Assembly (NCBI GenBank): GCA_013397795.1
Contig: VZTJ01001625.1
Location: 1-64,000, forward strand
Direction: 5' to 3'
DNA: 64,000 nucleotides
From: Orthonyx spaldingii
Taxonomy: Eukaryota > Chordata > Aves > Passeriformes > Orthonychidae
Below are positions 14,338-28,413 of the stretch, one piece after another. Under the pieces are notes generated by a model. It ran no database searches, was not told the DNA's origin, and saw only the letters and a list, made by a program, of their open reading frames with translations. Position numbers and translations under genes: made by a program. Position 1 is the first letter of the stretch. Every line of letters starts with the position of its first letter.

Positions 14338-14406
14338 TTGACCATAGACTTACTCTCAATAATAATCAATATCTAAATGATTGACCATAGACTTAATTCT
14401 AAATGA
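14338..14406 (+). repeat. local imperfect duplication, 43-bp spacing
   Basis: A 15-base word, TTGACCATAGACTTA, occurs at 14338-14352 and again at 14381-14395. TCTAAATGA is likewise repeated at 14372-14380 and 14398-14406. This is a small local tandem duplication in AT-rich sequence with no coding capacity. Confidence 0.8.
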
Positions 14407-17400
14407 TCTTTGAATTTAAATTCTTTCAGAAATAAAATTTAGATTTTTTAATTGTCAACTAAAAAGAAAATTAAATAATATTATCAGCAAAAAATTTTCT
14501 TATAAATAATTTTTTCTTATGCAAGGCTTTGGTTAGAATAGAGCTTTTTACAAAGGATTATTCTCCTCAAAAAACATCAACTAGATCAATTTACCAATAA
14601 AATTAGACTTGAGAAAAAGCACAGTGTAGACTTTCACATTTCATAAGTAGTTTGAGACACCTTCTGACACAAATCTTTACTCTTGATGAAGAACTGAGAC
14701 TTTTTCCTTAAAGTGACTCAAAAAATCCTCCTCTGCTGTGGTCAAATAGGGAGAACAGTATCAACCATTTCATTCTCAATATTGGTGTCACTTACTTGAG
14801 AGTATTACAAAAATCCCTTAGTGAGGGAGGATTGAGGAGAGAAAGAGTTAGAAATGCTGACTGTGGAAGTTCTTGGGATGAAAGTCTGAAGAATTTCCAT
14901 GGGGTTTTGTTGTGGGAAAACACCTCTGAGCAGCACACTGTCAGTGGAATATATATAGAGACCTGTATTCCAGGATGTGCCTGTCTGTAGTGTTGTTTTA
15001 TATAAAACCAGGGATATACTCTTTAAAACTCTTATCTGCTTGTTTCTTGGTTATAGTTATACATTCCTCTGTCACTGAGGACATATCACACAATTCACAA
15101 TGAATCAGGTGATGAAAGATCAGGTAAACATTTCTATTTATTACAATAACCTTGAATTGCACTGAAATTTATGACAGATTAAATAATAAAAGGTACTCAC
15201 CTTTGTCCCTTAACTCATCAAATTAGAGACTACTTTTAAACTTACAACCAATGTTTCCTGGAGAAATTTCTTTTATCTCTGCACACCAGCACGGCTGCCA
15301 AGCACTTGCTATCGGACGTGGCCGCTGTGCTGCCAGCAGCACTGGTGCCTTGCTCAAACGCAGACTCTGGATAGGGAGTGGGGGTGTCTGGGGCTGACTT
15401 TCTCAGTCCCACTGCTGAGGACAAGCCAGAGCACTTGGGGATAAATCTGCCGGAGCAGGGCACACAGGGCGTTTCAGTGAGAGAAGGGAAATTCCCGTTG
15501 TCAGATCATCTGGCACTGAGTGTCCTTACCCATCGCTGACCTCGTCCCAGGGCCTCGCAGCCCCGGGCTGTTTTGGTCACTCCACAAGCAGGCTGCTGGG
15601 AGCAAGCTGCTCACAATGTGTACAGGGAGGGTGGAGCATGCTGCTGCACAGCACACAGGGGCTCCGTGGAGTTATGGAGTCAACTGGCCACCTAACATAG
15701 GATGATGGTGTGTCTGGGTTTTTTGCAGAAGCCAGAGAACTTCTTTACTTTCACCGTGTGCTACGGAGTGGTAGAGGGCAAGGACACTGGGGAACTTTGT
15801 TTTGAAGGTGTGTATTAGGTTTCCTACTGCTGACAGATATGCAGCTTAGCTTCTGTGGCCCCTTAGTTCCTGGGTTCTGTATTCGAATAAGTAGGACAGG
15901 AGAGAGGAAGTCTAGGAATCATTCTCCCCTTCACCTGTTTGATTCATAAAACTTCAGTTCCTGGTCTTCAAAGAGAGAATTGGTCAGGTCAAGCAGAGGC
16001 ACACTCCCATCCACCCACATAGACTTCTTTTGGTAGTTTTGGGCTTGTTTGTTTTTCGTTTTAGTTTCTGTTTTTGTTTGGGGGTTTTTTGTTTGTTTCT
16101 TTTGTATGCACAGCAATAACACTGCTTATAGCCAGAGGAAAGAAAAGAGCAAAGCAAACAGGCTGAGTAAAAGTTTATAATAAAGTGTCAAAAGACTTTT
16201 AAAGAGTCAAGGCCCAAAAATTCCACTCCCTTATCTTTGAGATTAAACAATTCATGCAAGTTACAGTAGCTCTTCTTTTACCATTAAAAATGAAGGAGTA
16301 CAATCAACCCTCCGTAATACACATTGAGAGTCCTCTGCTTGATAACTGTAGAAGCACTGAAACTCCTGATAAACAAGTATCTGTTTTCAATGAGTCTTCA
16401 GTTCAGGCTCACTAGGAAGTAAAATTTCCCCTTACACAGGATGAAATAAGGAAATCATCAGTTACCTTAGCAACTCTTTGAAAAAAAAATCATGTGCACC
16501 TATCCAAAGGGCAGCTAATCTAATTATAAATTATTGTAAAGGTTACGTGAACGACAGTAGCAAGAGGAAGCCATGATTCATTATTTTAGTCTATGGGAAA
16601 CAGTATTGCCATTGTGCTCTTGCACGGACTGTTCTACCGCTGTGCTCTGCAGACCATCTGCCAAGGGCTTCTACTTAACCCCCGGACTGACTAAAATGCA
16701 TCTACTGAAAAATCTGATTCAGGCTCACTGGGAGTCCAACTCTTTACCTCTCCTAGCTTGCAAATTTCTCACACCAGAGAGACTGGAGCCCAAAGCAGGC
16801 ATTTTCTTGTTCAATCCTGTATATTGCTCCTGGCATGAAATTTTCAAGAACACTCAAGTATTGTTCAGTGCTGCCTACTCATAAAATCACCATTTGCTTT
16901 CTAGACATCCACATAGGTGATGGGCAGTGATATGTATTAATACCACAGCTACCATTTAATAGCACTTAACTTACACTGTGGTCCTAACTAACACTTTGTG
17001 ACAGGTTGGGCGTGTCAGACCCAGAAAAGTGTCCTGCCTACCAGCACTTTTCTGAAAACACTATATGCTCCTCCTGAGCAATTTTACCCTTAATTTACCC
17101 CAAGGTCAGTGTGTGCACTTTGAAGGTTGTGTCTCCTGGAGCAGAAGAGGTCTTACTACAAACTCCAGCTTTTATCTTTGCTACATGTTTTACCAGAAAG
17201 ATGAAGGCTTCACAAATGCCACTGTCTGAGTGCTGGAGAGTGGACATGGTGAAACACTAGCGCTGATGGAAAAGGGAGAGAATGCCAGGTTTCATGGATG
17301 AATTCTCTGGCACAAGAAGTGATCTGAATCCTTTGGCAGGAACACAGTTTAAAAAAGGTGAATCAGAACTTCAGTTTCATTGTTTTTAAGCATGATCCTT

Positions 17401-20400
17401 ACTTAAGAGGAAGAAACACAGGAACTTACAGGTTGCATCTTCCTTAAACTTGCTTCCTGTACTCGTCAATTAATGCAAAAAATCCTTCCCTTGCCAGGTT
17501 GTTTAAACCAGCTAAGAGTCACTGTGAAATGAGCTGGACATCTTCACCCATTTTTTCAACCTGATATTGTTAAAAAGTCATGAACACAAACTGTGACCCT
17601 AATAGAGGGGTGGTGGGCTTCAATGCTGGCTTAGGTTTTATTTATAATGCCATGACCTTCTGTTTTTCTGGGATGGCATGGGTTGTATGAACCATGCTTA
17701 ATTTTCAAAGTGCCAAGAGAGCCTGGCATTTCCTAAAGCAAACGGCAGCTGTGCCCATCCCTCAACCTTAGGACCTCCACAGGGACCTCCATGCTACTGA
17801 GCAGGGGGGCATTCCAGACACATTCCAGTGGGATACTGAATGTACTCACCAGCCTCCACACACCCTGCTGTCCTCTAGAAAGAAATTCCAGAGGCTATGA
17901 GAGACAATGCCTTGTCCATCTTTAGATGCCTCCAGCTGTGTACTGGCTGTGGGTTTTCTATTTTGAGTGTCACTTGAAATCTGTCCTTGTATTATCTTTG
18001 GCACATATACCACAGATTGTCAGACTTGCTTCAGGAGATTCTGTTTGGGGTCAGGCTGGGAAAAAATTTTCTGGGAAATCCCTGGAATCCCACCAGGTCT
18101 GCTGTATTGCATAAGTATAGCCACATGCAGTGTTTGTTTAGAAGCTGTGAGAACATTTGTTGAGATGAAGAAACTGAGAGGGTGACTTTCCATTTCCTTC
18201 ACCTGGAAGTGAAATGTTTTCACTGGAACAAAATGAAGGCTTGTGTGATAAAGCAGAATTTTGTGCTGATGTAGTAGAATTTTGCACTGGTTTTCACGAG
18301 TGTGCATGGATAACAAGATATCATCCCTTAAAATGCACTTCAGAGGAATGAAACTAAACAAGGTATAAAAGTAGTATGTTCATCTGTCTCCAGAAAAAGG
18401 CAAAAGGGTGCGTTGGTAAGAGCCTAAAAAAGAAACCTGGGCTGTGAAGGAGCCGGTAGTTATCAGTTTCAGTGGCTTGAGGACTACTTCTTTCATTCAC
18501 CTCCTGCTCCTGGAAGGCAATTTTGTCACCTCCTCCCAGCTCTGGGTTTCTGTAGCACTCCAAAGAGCCACAAAGACCACACTCATTCAAAGCAGCCCCC
18601 CAAATGTCAGCGAAAAAGAAAGCGACAAACTCCTTATGTACCACAGGCAAGGATCCCCCTGCCATTACTCCTGATCTCAGGTGCCATCCAAGTCATTAAA
18701 GGAAACTTTAGACTTTTCTGGCACCATCTGAATAAAGAGCTGCAAATAGTTTCTGTGAGCAGCGTATGAGCCTTGCTTCACCAAGATATTTATTATGCAA
18801 CATAAAAAATGGGAAACGGAGGTAGGGGGAGTTGCAAGGTCACACAGGAAACGTGCAGCCCAGCTGGAAATAAAAACATGAGTCTCCTGACTACTGTGAC
18901 CCACAAGCTCTTTCCTTTCTGCAACAACAAAGGCTACTCTGAAAAATGTCTCGTTTCTCTGACAGTACAAGAGCATTTTATATGCAGAAACTTGATTTAT
19001 CATTTTTATCATCATCATCCTCATTCTGTTCTTTTAAGAAAGCTGTTCAGGAAGTGCTCAAAAATGGAAAATTTTAGTTCTAGGTAATTTTTTCTCTGCC
19101 TTAATCTTCTGTGCAAATAGGTTTTTGGAGGTATTTTTCAGTATTTCTCAGTTGTACTTCAAACAGCCAGATCTCTATTCCTTTTAACTTGTTTTGATGC
19201 TGTGAGATCTCAGTGTTAGCAGTAATTTAACTGATGGCCAGCAGGAGGAGAAACAGGCCAATGTGTGATCCTCCACATACAAAATACAGATAAAATGGTT
19301 TCTGTGGAAAGATGGTATTAATGGGAGCTTGAGGTGGAATCACTCTTGCCAGCAGTTTTGCATCAGAGTGCTGTTTGAGCTTCAGGGGACTACTGGTATG
19401 TCCACCACTCCTTTAAAGCACAGTGTGACCTGATCTGCTCTCCATGTCAGACCTGTTAGGCTGCACACACATCCTCCACTTGACCCCTCTGGGTTTGCAA
19501 AGTGCACGTTAAGAAGCAAATGTATAAAAAAGTCACCACACCTCGACACACAAGTTTTATCTTGCTCCTCTTAAACCCATTTGGAGGTGCTGCAATGCCT
19601 CAGGTAGCATGCCATAGCTCCTGATTCCCCTCTGCCCAGGTAGTGTGAAATAAAAGGACCCGGGGGGAGGACAGCTGCAGGCAGTTGTGCATGTTTTCAA
19701 ATGCATAAAAGTCCCTTAGGAGCTGAAAGACTTGAGACTTTCACTGAGATTGGCACCCTTGGTTTTGTGTAGGTCGCTGTGATTCAGCCATCAATGCCAG
19801 TGGTTGTACAATCTGCTGCTGTATAGGAACATATAAAGGAAATTCCTTCAAAAGGGTGCGGCCGGGCAACAGGGATGGAGGTTAAGGTTCCTTGTTTGTC
19901 TTGTCTAGAAGCTAGGGCCAGGTAAAATTCTGCAGGGGAACAGACAGCCCTCACCTTTTCCAGCATCTGCCAAGCATGGCTGTGATGTGAAAACCTGAGA
20001 GCCTGTGAGGTGAGGGTGAGAGACCCCATCCAGATGAAGGGTCTCAACAGTGAGTCAACAGCAGCACTGCTCTCATTCAAGATCCTTCCAAAACCCCAAA
20101 TGTGCAAAATGCAGTGCAATCTTTAACAGAAACAGGACCTTTTTCATCTATGACAACAATATCCTGCCAGCATGGTCTTAAAAATTGGCGTTTCTTTTAG
20201 GGTTACCAGTTTCCTTCAATGTACGGTTGGAAGGTTTTTGTCAGTTGTTTAACACTGGGTTATCTTCCTGTGGCAAGAAAAAAAATTAATAGGACAAGGA
20301 GATATTTCATAGTAAAATCAGTCTGGAGAGTCCAGCACAGGCCATAGGAGTACTGAAACTGCTACATAAAATCAAAGTAAGGACATGCACTGGGATGAAA

Positions 20401-22004
20401 ATTCAGATACTCACTTGTGAACCTAGTGAAACTTGTAATAAAGAAGATGGGATGCTACGATGCGAGAGTAAATATTCACTGGTGTTCCAATGCCTTGTCT
20501 GACTCACTGACATTCTCTTCAAACAAGAGTGTTTGCTGCGGAAATATACTAAAATAGTATTAAGAGTGATGTGACTTTCACACTATGCAGCATTATGCCA
20601 ATAAATGACTTTTAAAGACAAGAATAATGGAGCAATGTCATGTGAAAGGAAATGAGAAAAAGCATACGCCCTGATCCACATCTAAAGGCTTTTCTGCAAG
20701 ACAGACTTAGACTTGCATGTTTACCAATATACTTCTCATGTTTCTGGTTCTGCTTCTGCTTCTGTGCACAGCAATGTTGCTGAGCCACTGCTGAGCACCT
20801 CAGTGGCCATATCACAAAGTGCCAGTGCTTAAACTATAGTCCCTTTAATATACAAGTGCCCTGAAAGTCTCAACTCTTTTGCTGTATCACACATATTAAT
20901 AGCAGAAAATATGGCCCGGAGCCATTATGACTCAAAAACAAGAAGGAAATTATAAACTAGTGTAACTTTTAATATACACCAGTAGTCACAGTCATCACAC
21001 AGGCAGATCCGGTTTCAGGTTTATCTCCAGGGGCAGTCAACAATCCTTTCCCTTTGCCATGAGAAGGGATAAAGCACAGCTGATCCCTGCTTCATTGCCA
21101 GTGACACCTGGGTTGAGAGAGCCACAGAATAGGTCCCCTCTCTGCAGACTGTTGCAATGACAACTCTTGAGTTACTTTTCCTTCGTGCTACTCTCAGTGT
21201 CATAACCACTTAAAAATTTTCCCTTCCCCTTGCAAGGAAAGCAGGGATAATGTCAATCCTTCTTAGCTGTGGGCATTTTTCCAAAGCCAATCCTCTCTGC
21301 TCCACCTTGAGTCTAAGGAAAGCAGAGTGAAGCTTCCTCAGCCTCAGTTATATTACTTTGCTACCATAGAGACCTCAGCTTAGGTGTCTAAAAGGGAGTG
21401 GTACAGTCTTCTCATGAAGATGAATTTCAGACAATCTCTAAACATTGATAAGGAAATTGATCATTGTTTCTTCTTCTGTAGCTGGAGTATATTCAGTGTG
21501 TGGTTTGAAACACTTATTGGAGAAATGTAGATGGAACCCAGCACAAATTATTCTTTTTTCTTACAAAGCCTGTTTGGCATTTTCCATTTGTCCAGGCAGG
21601 TGAACCTGCTTTTCTCAACAGATATCATTTATGTTAAAAACAAAAGTCCATCATTATAGGTAGATAAAATGTGTGCCTTCGTCTGTCTACCTGGCTGCAT
21701 TCTGAAAGGGTACTTTGATTCTCTAGGTGTTCGTGAGGCACAGGTCCTAGGGCAGCACTGCTGTTAGCTGAAGAGATAATCACCCTTCTAGCAAAAGGCA
21801 TTACTCTGACAGCAAAGCTAATTTCTGTACCTGTAAATTTAATCAAATTCATTTGGTCTGATATATTTAAAACTGTTCTACCAAAACATTTGTTCAAATG
21901 TATTCTTGTCAGTTAGAACTTGCACAAAAGAATTAATTTTCCTCTAAATTTGTTCTCCAAAGAAGTGGAGTTGCTTTAGCCGAAGTAATTCACTATTAAA
22001 AAGT
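14407..22004. other. non-coding stretch, no gene recognised
   Basis: Unique-looking sequence with a slightly GC-richer patch around 15280-15680 and a G/T-rich low-complexity tract at 16035-16104. Open frames reach 115 codons (18677-19024 minus) without recognisable domains. No LTR, LINE or RNA gene was identified by eye. Confidence 0.55.
16035..16104. repeat. GT-rich low-complexity tract
   Basis: About 70 bases made almost entirely of T and G on the plus strand (GTTTG, TTTTG and GGGGTTTTTT words), so A/C-rich on the other strand. It is simple sequence, not a gene. Confidence 0.85.
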
Positions 22005-23480
22005 AATCACAGGATAATTTAGATTGGAAGATTTTATAGGCAGTCTGCTCCAACTCCCAGTTTAAAACAGCTCTAGTTACATCAGGTTGTGCCAGGACTT
22101 TGTTCATTTAAGGTCTGAATATCTCCAAGGACTACCCTGGACTTCGTTCCGAAGTTGTTAACATCATTATGTTGCAGAAGTTTTTCCTCATACCTAATGG
22201 GGTTTTCCCACATAGCAGCATATGCCTGTTACCTCTTAACCAGTTGTTGTGCATGCCTGAGCAGAATCTGTACCTTCCCACCAGGCAATAATCACGGCCT
22301 GGTCTCCCCTTTCCCTCCTCTTCACAAGGCTGAATGAGCTCACTGAACTCCACTCCACATAAGCCCTGTGTTTCAGCCATCACAAGGGACCTTCCACTGG
22401 ACTTCTTCCTGTATGCCAGCATTTGTTCTCTGCTGTGAGCCCAGGATAGCACACCAGGAGTGGTCTCACCACTACTCAGAACCTGTGAAGGATCCCTTCC
22501 CCTTGCCGGTGCAATGCTTTGCTGCGTGGGTGCACTTCTGCCTCCTGGCCAAATTGTGTCCCACCAGGATGCCAGGGAATTTTCTGCAGAGCTGTTGCCA
22601 ACTGGTTGGTACCAGTCAGTGCTCCTGCAGAGCTTTGTCCACTCCAGAGGACCACCTTTACATTGGTGTTCGTTGAACAAAACCCGTGTGGTTCCCATCA
22701 GCCAGTTTCTCCAGACTGTTTGAACAGCAGCCCTACCTTTCAGCATATTTTGGCACAATCCCACATTTGGTGTCATGGGCAAATACACCAGGAGTGCTGC
22801 AGTCCAACCCATCATGCAGGTTGTTAATGAAGGCAATAAACTTGCCAATATACTGGTCCCACTGCTAGTCCTTGAAACATACCACTTCTAACTGGGCCTC
22901 ATGCTGCGATCACCACTCTTTGAACCCAGCAGTCCAACCAGTTTTCCATGCATTTCATAGGGTCTACATACCCTCTATCTCACTGGTTTGCTACAAGCAG
23001 TCTATGGGAGACCATGCCAAAGGTCTTGCTTAAATGTAGAACTTTCTTCTCCCTTGTATCACTGCAGAAAGTAATCAAGTTGGTTGAGCACCATTTGTCC
23101 CTGGTATATCTGTCTGACTGGGCTATTCTCAGTTACCTTCTTGTCCTTTCCATGGCTGGAAGTGGCTTCCAGGAGGATTTTTTCTATCACCTTTCAAGGA
23201 ACTGAGCTGTGGCTGAACAGCATGTGGATCCCTGCATCCTCTGTCTCGCTCATCTTGAAGATGCATCTAACATTTGTCTTTCTGTCATCATCATCAGGAA
23301 TCTAAGTAATCTAAGATGGCAGAGATGAAGCTGGTAGAGATGAAGGTGGTAGAGAACACACTTGTAATGACACTGACCAGCTCTTTCCTTCCTTGGGTAC
23401 ATTCCAGCTGGTCACATGGACCTGTGTGATTTTAATTGCTTCATGCTTCACTCACATGGGTTGGGCTAATACACTCAGGG
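22005..23480 (-). mobile_element. CR1 LINE, 3' portion, minus strand, diverged
   Basis: CR1 is the dominant non-LTR retrotransposon of birds; it has an ORF2 with endonuclease and reverse transcriptase and a short-octamer 3' end instead of poly(A). The left edge reads, on the plus strand, as the reverse complement of a CR1 3' end: TCACAGGATAATTTAGATTGGAAG, then a 'cagtctgctccaactcc' phrase and 'tacatcaggttgtgccaggac'. Further right are other antisense CR1 phrases: 'ccagttttccatgcatttcatag', 'agaccatgccaaaggtcttgcttaaatg', 'aatcaagttggttgagcacc' and 'ctggtcacatggacctgtgtg'. The copy is old and carries many indels; the 238-codon minus frame inside it (22132-22848) does not read as ORF2. The 5' portion is missing, as is typical of truncated CR1 insertions. 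The right boundary is approximate. Confidence 0.8.
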
Positions 23481-25280
23481 GGCTGCCTGGCCTGACAACA
23501 AACCTTTCAGGTGAAAAATGACCCTAATTCTCCTGGAGAGAATAAGCCAGGATGGATGATTTATTCTGATATTGTTATTGTTTGGCCACCTGATTAACAA
23601 GCTCCTCTAATGGGAGCTTAATTACTGAAGAGGGTTAAGCACTCATGTACAAGAGAGGTACATGAGAAGTTAAGAGGTTAAGCACCCATTGTACCTTTTT
23701 TTTTCATTTGGAGATTGTTCAAACTTGAGATTTGCAGGCATCTAATTAATATAAGGCCTGTTGAAGTCAATATGTTGGTAGAAATGTGATCTGTGTATGC
23801 ACTATTGGATTTCTAATTTCATCTAACAAATTCCTGGGAAAGAAATTATGAGTTTGGCTTGTGAAATTTATTTTTTTTTTAAATAAATCTGTAGGAAAGT
23901 GTCTTACTTAGCCTAGAAATGGTAATTGCATTCTCCATAATGGATTGTGATCCTTTTCTGTTGGGATGTCTCCTATTTTAGAGCCCTGAAGTTTGAAAGA
24001 ATAGCAGTGGCAAAATCTTAATGTATTGGCACATGTTGTTCCCAAATACTTGTGCAGGGAGCAAATGAGTCCTACAAGCACACATACCTACATGCAAAGC
24101 ACAACAGATTAATAGAACAGGCATATTAGTCACACCTAAATAACTGTCTGTCCTTTAAATCTGCTAAAGGTTATCTCAAGTTGAATACTAAAAATTCATG
24201 TAGTTTTCTTCCTTCTTTAATGTTATCAAGATGAGATGTTAAACACTTTATTTTTAGCATATGACGTGCTACAGAGGATTGATGTCTTGCTATCCCATGC
24301 AACAAAACAGAAAAAAGGATTTTTCTTTTTGCAAATGCTTCATACATTCCTGAAATTTTTCCCCTTCTTACCACAGTGTTTCATTCGGCAAGTGAGAAGC
24401 ATGAAAAGAATGCTTGTAAAGCCATTGCTTATCAATCAGGAAGCCTGTGGATCTTATTAAACTTCTTTAACAGGTATCCTATATTCTAAATGTAGAAGAC
24501 TAACAAATAAACATTGCCACTAGCTTACAAGGTTAACAAAACTGATCAAATACTGCCAGTAATTTTAAACTAAAGGGGAATAATTTCAATGGAGCAATGT
24601 AAAAAAGAAGAAAAAAAAGAAAAAAAAAGAAAAAAGAAAAAAAGAAACTTTATAATACAACTTTCATTTGGAAAAGAGGGCAATTTTTTGTCACAAAACT
24701 ATCTTGCTGTAAGATGCAGCTGAGTTCTATTAAGATAGAACTTTCTGTTCTCATATCACAGAAGACCAATATCATATGGTTTGTTTATCTTCAGATTCTC
24801 TATCAAAACAAGGATATATATGATCTCCACCCTGATCTCACAGCTCTTAGATGTACGAAACAAGACTGAAGCTTACAAGACTATCTGAAGCAAAGTGCAA
24901 AACCGAGTTGTATTGTTGTAACTCCCAAAACACTGCTTTAAATGGTCTTTCCTAGTACAAGGCAGAGGAGACACACTCCAGGAAGGAGGCTAACTTTAAA
25001 ATGAATGTGAGCATTGAATGTCTATCACAAAGGCAGACTTAATTTATGTTTTAAAACATAGTCATTCCTGTACATAAACCTGTCTGATTCTAATATTTTT
25101 CTCGGAGACACAAAGAGCTGGTAAACTCAGTGTAGGGTCAATATCCAAAAGCTCATGAGCTATTGACTCACTCTGCCCTACCTCTCTACTTGACCTTTTT
25201 ATTATCCTATCTGAAACTCATTTAAATCATCAAGATTAGATCATACTGAATTATTGCCCCATACACTTAGGTATAAAGCT
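23481..25280. other. non-coding stretch, no gene recognised
   Basis: AT-rich sequence between two CR1 fragments. It includes a poly(A)/G tract at 24599-24647 and a T11 run near 23870. No open frame above 75 codons and no recognisable element. Confidence 0.6.
24599..24647 (+). repeat. A-rich tract with regular G interruptions
   Basis: About 49 bases of A interrupted by single G every few bases (AAAAAAAAG units). It may be simple sequence that grew from a short poly(A), but no LINE or SINE body lies just upstream. Confidence 0.85.
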
Positions 25281-25340
25281 TGTGGTAGGACTTGGCTCGT
25301 CCCTGTGGGCCCCTTCCAAATCAAGTTATTCTATGATCTC
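25281..25340 (+). mobile_element. CR1 LINE 3' terminus fragment, plus strand
   Basis: Only about 60 bases. The text 'ggtaggacttggctcgtccctgtgggccccttccaaatcaagttattctatgat' matches the last segment of CR1, where a '...cccttccaa...ttctatgat' phrase precedes the terminal octamers. The terminal octamer is not repeated here. It is a severely 5'-truncated copy. Confidence 0.65.
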
Positions 25341-28340
25341 TAGGCAACAAAATTGTTTTCAGTAAGGTATCCTGCAGATCAAACTTACATACAGCTGTCT
25401 CTGTCTCGTATGACAGCAGGCAAAATCCAGCTCTCCAGAACAAAGGTAGGTGTTTAACAGTCACCTTCACTGTGTCATTCTTGAAATCAATCATGAACTC
25501 CCTTTGATAAGAGTGGGCTAGAGTGGCACCATCAGGAAAATTTCCTAAATTTTCAGAACATAAATTTACTCTGTCTTCTTGTACTCAGCTGTTTACTGTC
25601 TTCAAAGGTGCACATTTATTGCAAAACAAACTTTTAGACAGCTTGATTGATAGCTGCAATCCTGAAGTTTAACATGTTTCTGCATATAGGTGAAAGTACA
25701 TCTTGACTCACCCACCTCCTGGTTCAGTTTCACAGGAATTAACCTTAAAAATACTTTTCTTCCCATAAGTCAAGTTTAGTTGTTAAAATAACTGCCAAAA
25801 CAGTAAGTATTGGGCTCCATAATAAGATCCTTTACTAAACAATAAGTTTAGATATGAAGATCTTCAGGCTCTGAGTTAAATGTTAAAGAATTACTGCCTA
25901 TATAATTTTTATACATGCTGCACTTAATGTAGAATTATTTGACCCTACTGTCTCCTCTATGTTAACAATGTGTAATGAAACATTTATGTGATCTTACTAA
26001 TTGAACTTAGCAAGAATGTGTAAGAATTCAGAAGACCTGAGACATTGATGATTTTTAAAGGAGGCATAGAAAAAATAGTGGGTTACTTCTTAAAATAGGA
26101 TGAAAACAAAATTTTGTTTCAATTTTTTATAGTTGGTCTTAAACCAGAAGACATTTTCATGAACCAAAACTGGTGTAGTGGGGAGAGGATAGAGGGGAAG
26201 AAGAAATGAACTGAGATCCTTCAAAACAAAGCTGCCAAATACTGTATTACAAAGGTAAAGACAAATGTGTTATTTCATGCTACGTTCTTTCTGAGTCCTA
26301 CAGAAAACTTAAATCTTGATTAGATTCTAAAGCAGTGGGATGCACACACCAGTGCTGTCATGACACAGCATTAAGAATATCAATGCTACTTGCAACACTT
26401 TTTTTTGCTAGACTTGGAGTTATTGCTGTAGTGGGAAAAAAGTTGGTTTTTTTTTCTTTTAAAACTTTAACTAGTGACTCTGCAGCCTTTATAATGCTGC
26501 ATTCCGGAAATAAAAGAGAAGAAACTTATTTAAAATTAAGGATGTAACGTGGACTGCCAAAAATGGTTAATTAATCTTGACAAAATTCTCTCACAGCTTT
26601 GCTGCAGTGCTCAGGTTTTTTTATGAGATTCTAATTCTCTATTCCGAATCACCTCACAATTTTCTTGGAGTACAGGATAATTATGTTTTCATATATTAAT
26701 CTGAATGCTTTAAAAAAAGTCACCTTCTCAAGAATTTTTGTAACAGGCTTGGCTACTGAAAACTTCTGATACTCAGGTGTTCCTATTCTGCTCCTACACA
26801 TAAACCACTTTTTAACTAGAATATGAAGCGTTATGAGAATAACTTTAACACATTTAAGTCCGGTACATGCTGTCTTTCTGAAGGTAGTCCTCACACTGCA
26901 GGACACAGGCTAAAAGTGAGGACAAACAAGCTTTTGCCCATGCAACAATCCCTGAGTTGTCGACACGGAGCCTGCAGTGAAGCATTGCCTTCTCTCTCAT
27001 ATATCACTAGCCTACTGTCTTGCAGTCAGAATACCAGTGCCCTCCTCCTCATGTTCACACATATACCCATTGTGAACACATCCAGTTCAGTTTTCAGATG
27101 CCTCCCCCTTTTGTTTTTCCCCTAATCCTTAGCATCTTAATGTATCTCTGCAGTTCCTCCTTGACTGTGGGAAAGGCTTGTTCTTCTACCTGTATCCATG
27201 AAGAAAATCTGTTTTAGTATTTTATTCCATCTGATACCTGGAGAAAGGTGGTGAAAAAACTTGAGCCACTTAACTGACAATATCTCTGACAAGTAGCCTG
27301 ATTTCTCTATTGAGTGTTAAACCACAAGGTATTTTAGACGGCAGAAGCACACCTACCCAACTTCAGAGGACCACCAAGAGAAATGCTGACTTCATTACTG
27401 ACAAATATCTAGTAATCTCCTGTCTGAGATTAGGGAGAGCATGTAATGAGGAGCAAGTGCAGTCCCCAGCTCTGCTTTGCTGTCCCATGGTCTTACCAAC
27501 AGAGGTCTGCTTCAGGTATTGAAGTTAAGCAGCACTCGTGCTGGTAAGAGCTAGACTGTGTTACTGCTCTTCATTGACTCAGCTGTCAAATACCTCAGCT
27601 TTGGAGAAGGTAATCATTGGACTCAGTGAGTCTCAGAGCCTCTGTGCTTATTAGGAGGGAAAATGACCTCAAGCAGTGAAACAACATATGGACATAGTTC
27701 TGCCTTGAAAGGCTTCAAAAGAGCCACAGTCCTGCCTCGGCTCTTCCTGCTTCCAGCCTTATATGAGACACCCATGGAACCTGTGGCTCTGATCTAGGGA
27801 GGCTGTGGGACAGACATTTCTTTGCTGCAAGCAGACAGGGCAGTGGCTCTGAACAGCTGAGTTGCACTGCTCTTCCTGACAGTGGCGATATATTCTCTGC
27901 TATTTCATACTTTACAGTACAGCAAATAATTAAATATATACTGCCATTTCTTACTATAATCTATTGAACTGTTCATAACAGTAAATTGTCTGTGTCTGTG
28001 GGCTGGATAGAAGTTACCTGTTTATACCAGAGCTCTCATTTGATCAGCCAGGCTGCTCTCTGGTTTCTGGCCTAATGGCCAACTTTTTGATTGTCTATTA
28101 AAAATCATTTACTAAGCTATTGTTTTCCTCCCACCTTGTAACCAGGTGTCACACTCATACACTAACCTCCGCTGCTCATAAGACACAAATCAAAACAACT
28201 CTAACCTGGTTAACTTTAAAAGCTTAACTACTGCCTTCAGGCACTGCCTTTCTTTAGCTGATGATCAATACTCCTTGAAATCGGCTGCTTCATGTCAAGT
28301 TATTTCCCATTTAAACTCTGTATTTAGACATCGATGATTC
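25341..28340. other. non-coding stretch, no gene recognised
   Basis: Unique-looking AT-rich sequence up to the target-site duplication of the ERVK-like provirus. The longest open frame is 100 codons (26823-27125 plus) with no domain. No element was identified. Confidence 0.6.
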
Positions 28341-28346
28341 AGGTTC
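28341..28346. repeat. target-site duplication, left copy (AGGTTC)
   Basis: Six bases directly outside the left LTR. The right copy at 31861-31866 is AGCTTC, five of six identical. This supports integration as a provirus rather than assembly from separate fragments. Confidence 0.75.
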
Positions 28347-28392
28347 TGTGATGACTGAGGCACAGTCCCAGCCTGACAGAGAAACTGGAACT

Positions 28393-28398
28393 TTTATT
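28393..28398 (-). promoter_or_regulatory. LTR polyadenylation signal AATAAA
   Basis: Minus-strand AATAAA in the 3' LTR, only about 16 bases downstream of the TATA box. The expected start site, 25-30 bases after TATA, would therefore fall past the hexamer. That places the signal in U3 and implies a very short R, as known for alpharetroviruses. Confidence 0.6.
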
Positions 28399-28413
28399 AC
28401 AGAATGACAACCC

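Noticed and set aside
22132..22848. 238-codon minus-strand open frame
   Set aside because: It lies within the CR1 3' portion but lacks ORF2 motifs and crosses regions that match CR1 in other frames; a chance frame in repeat DNA.
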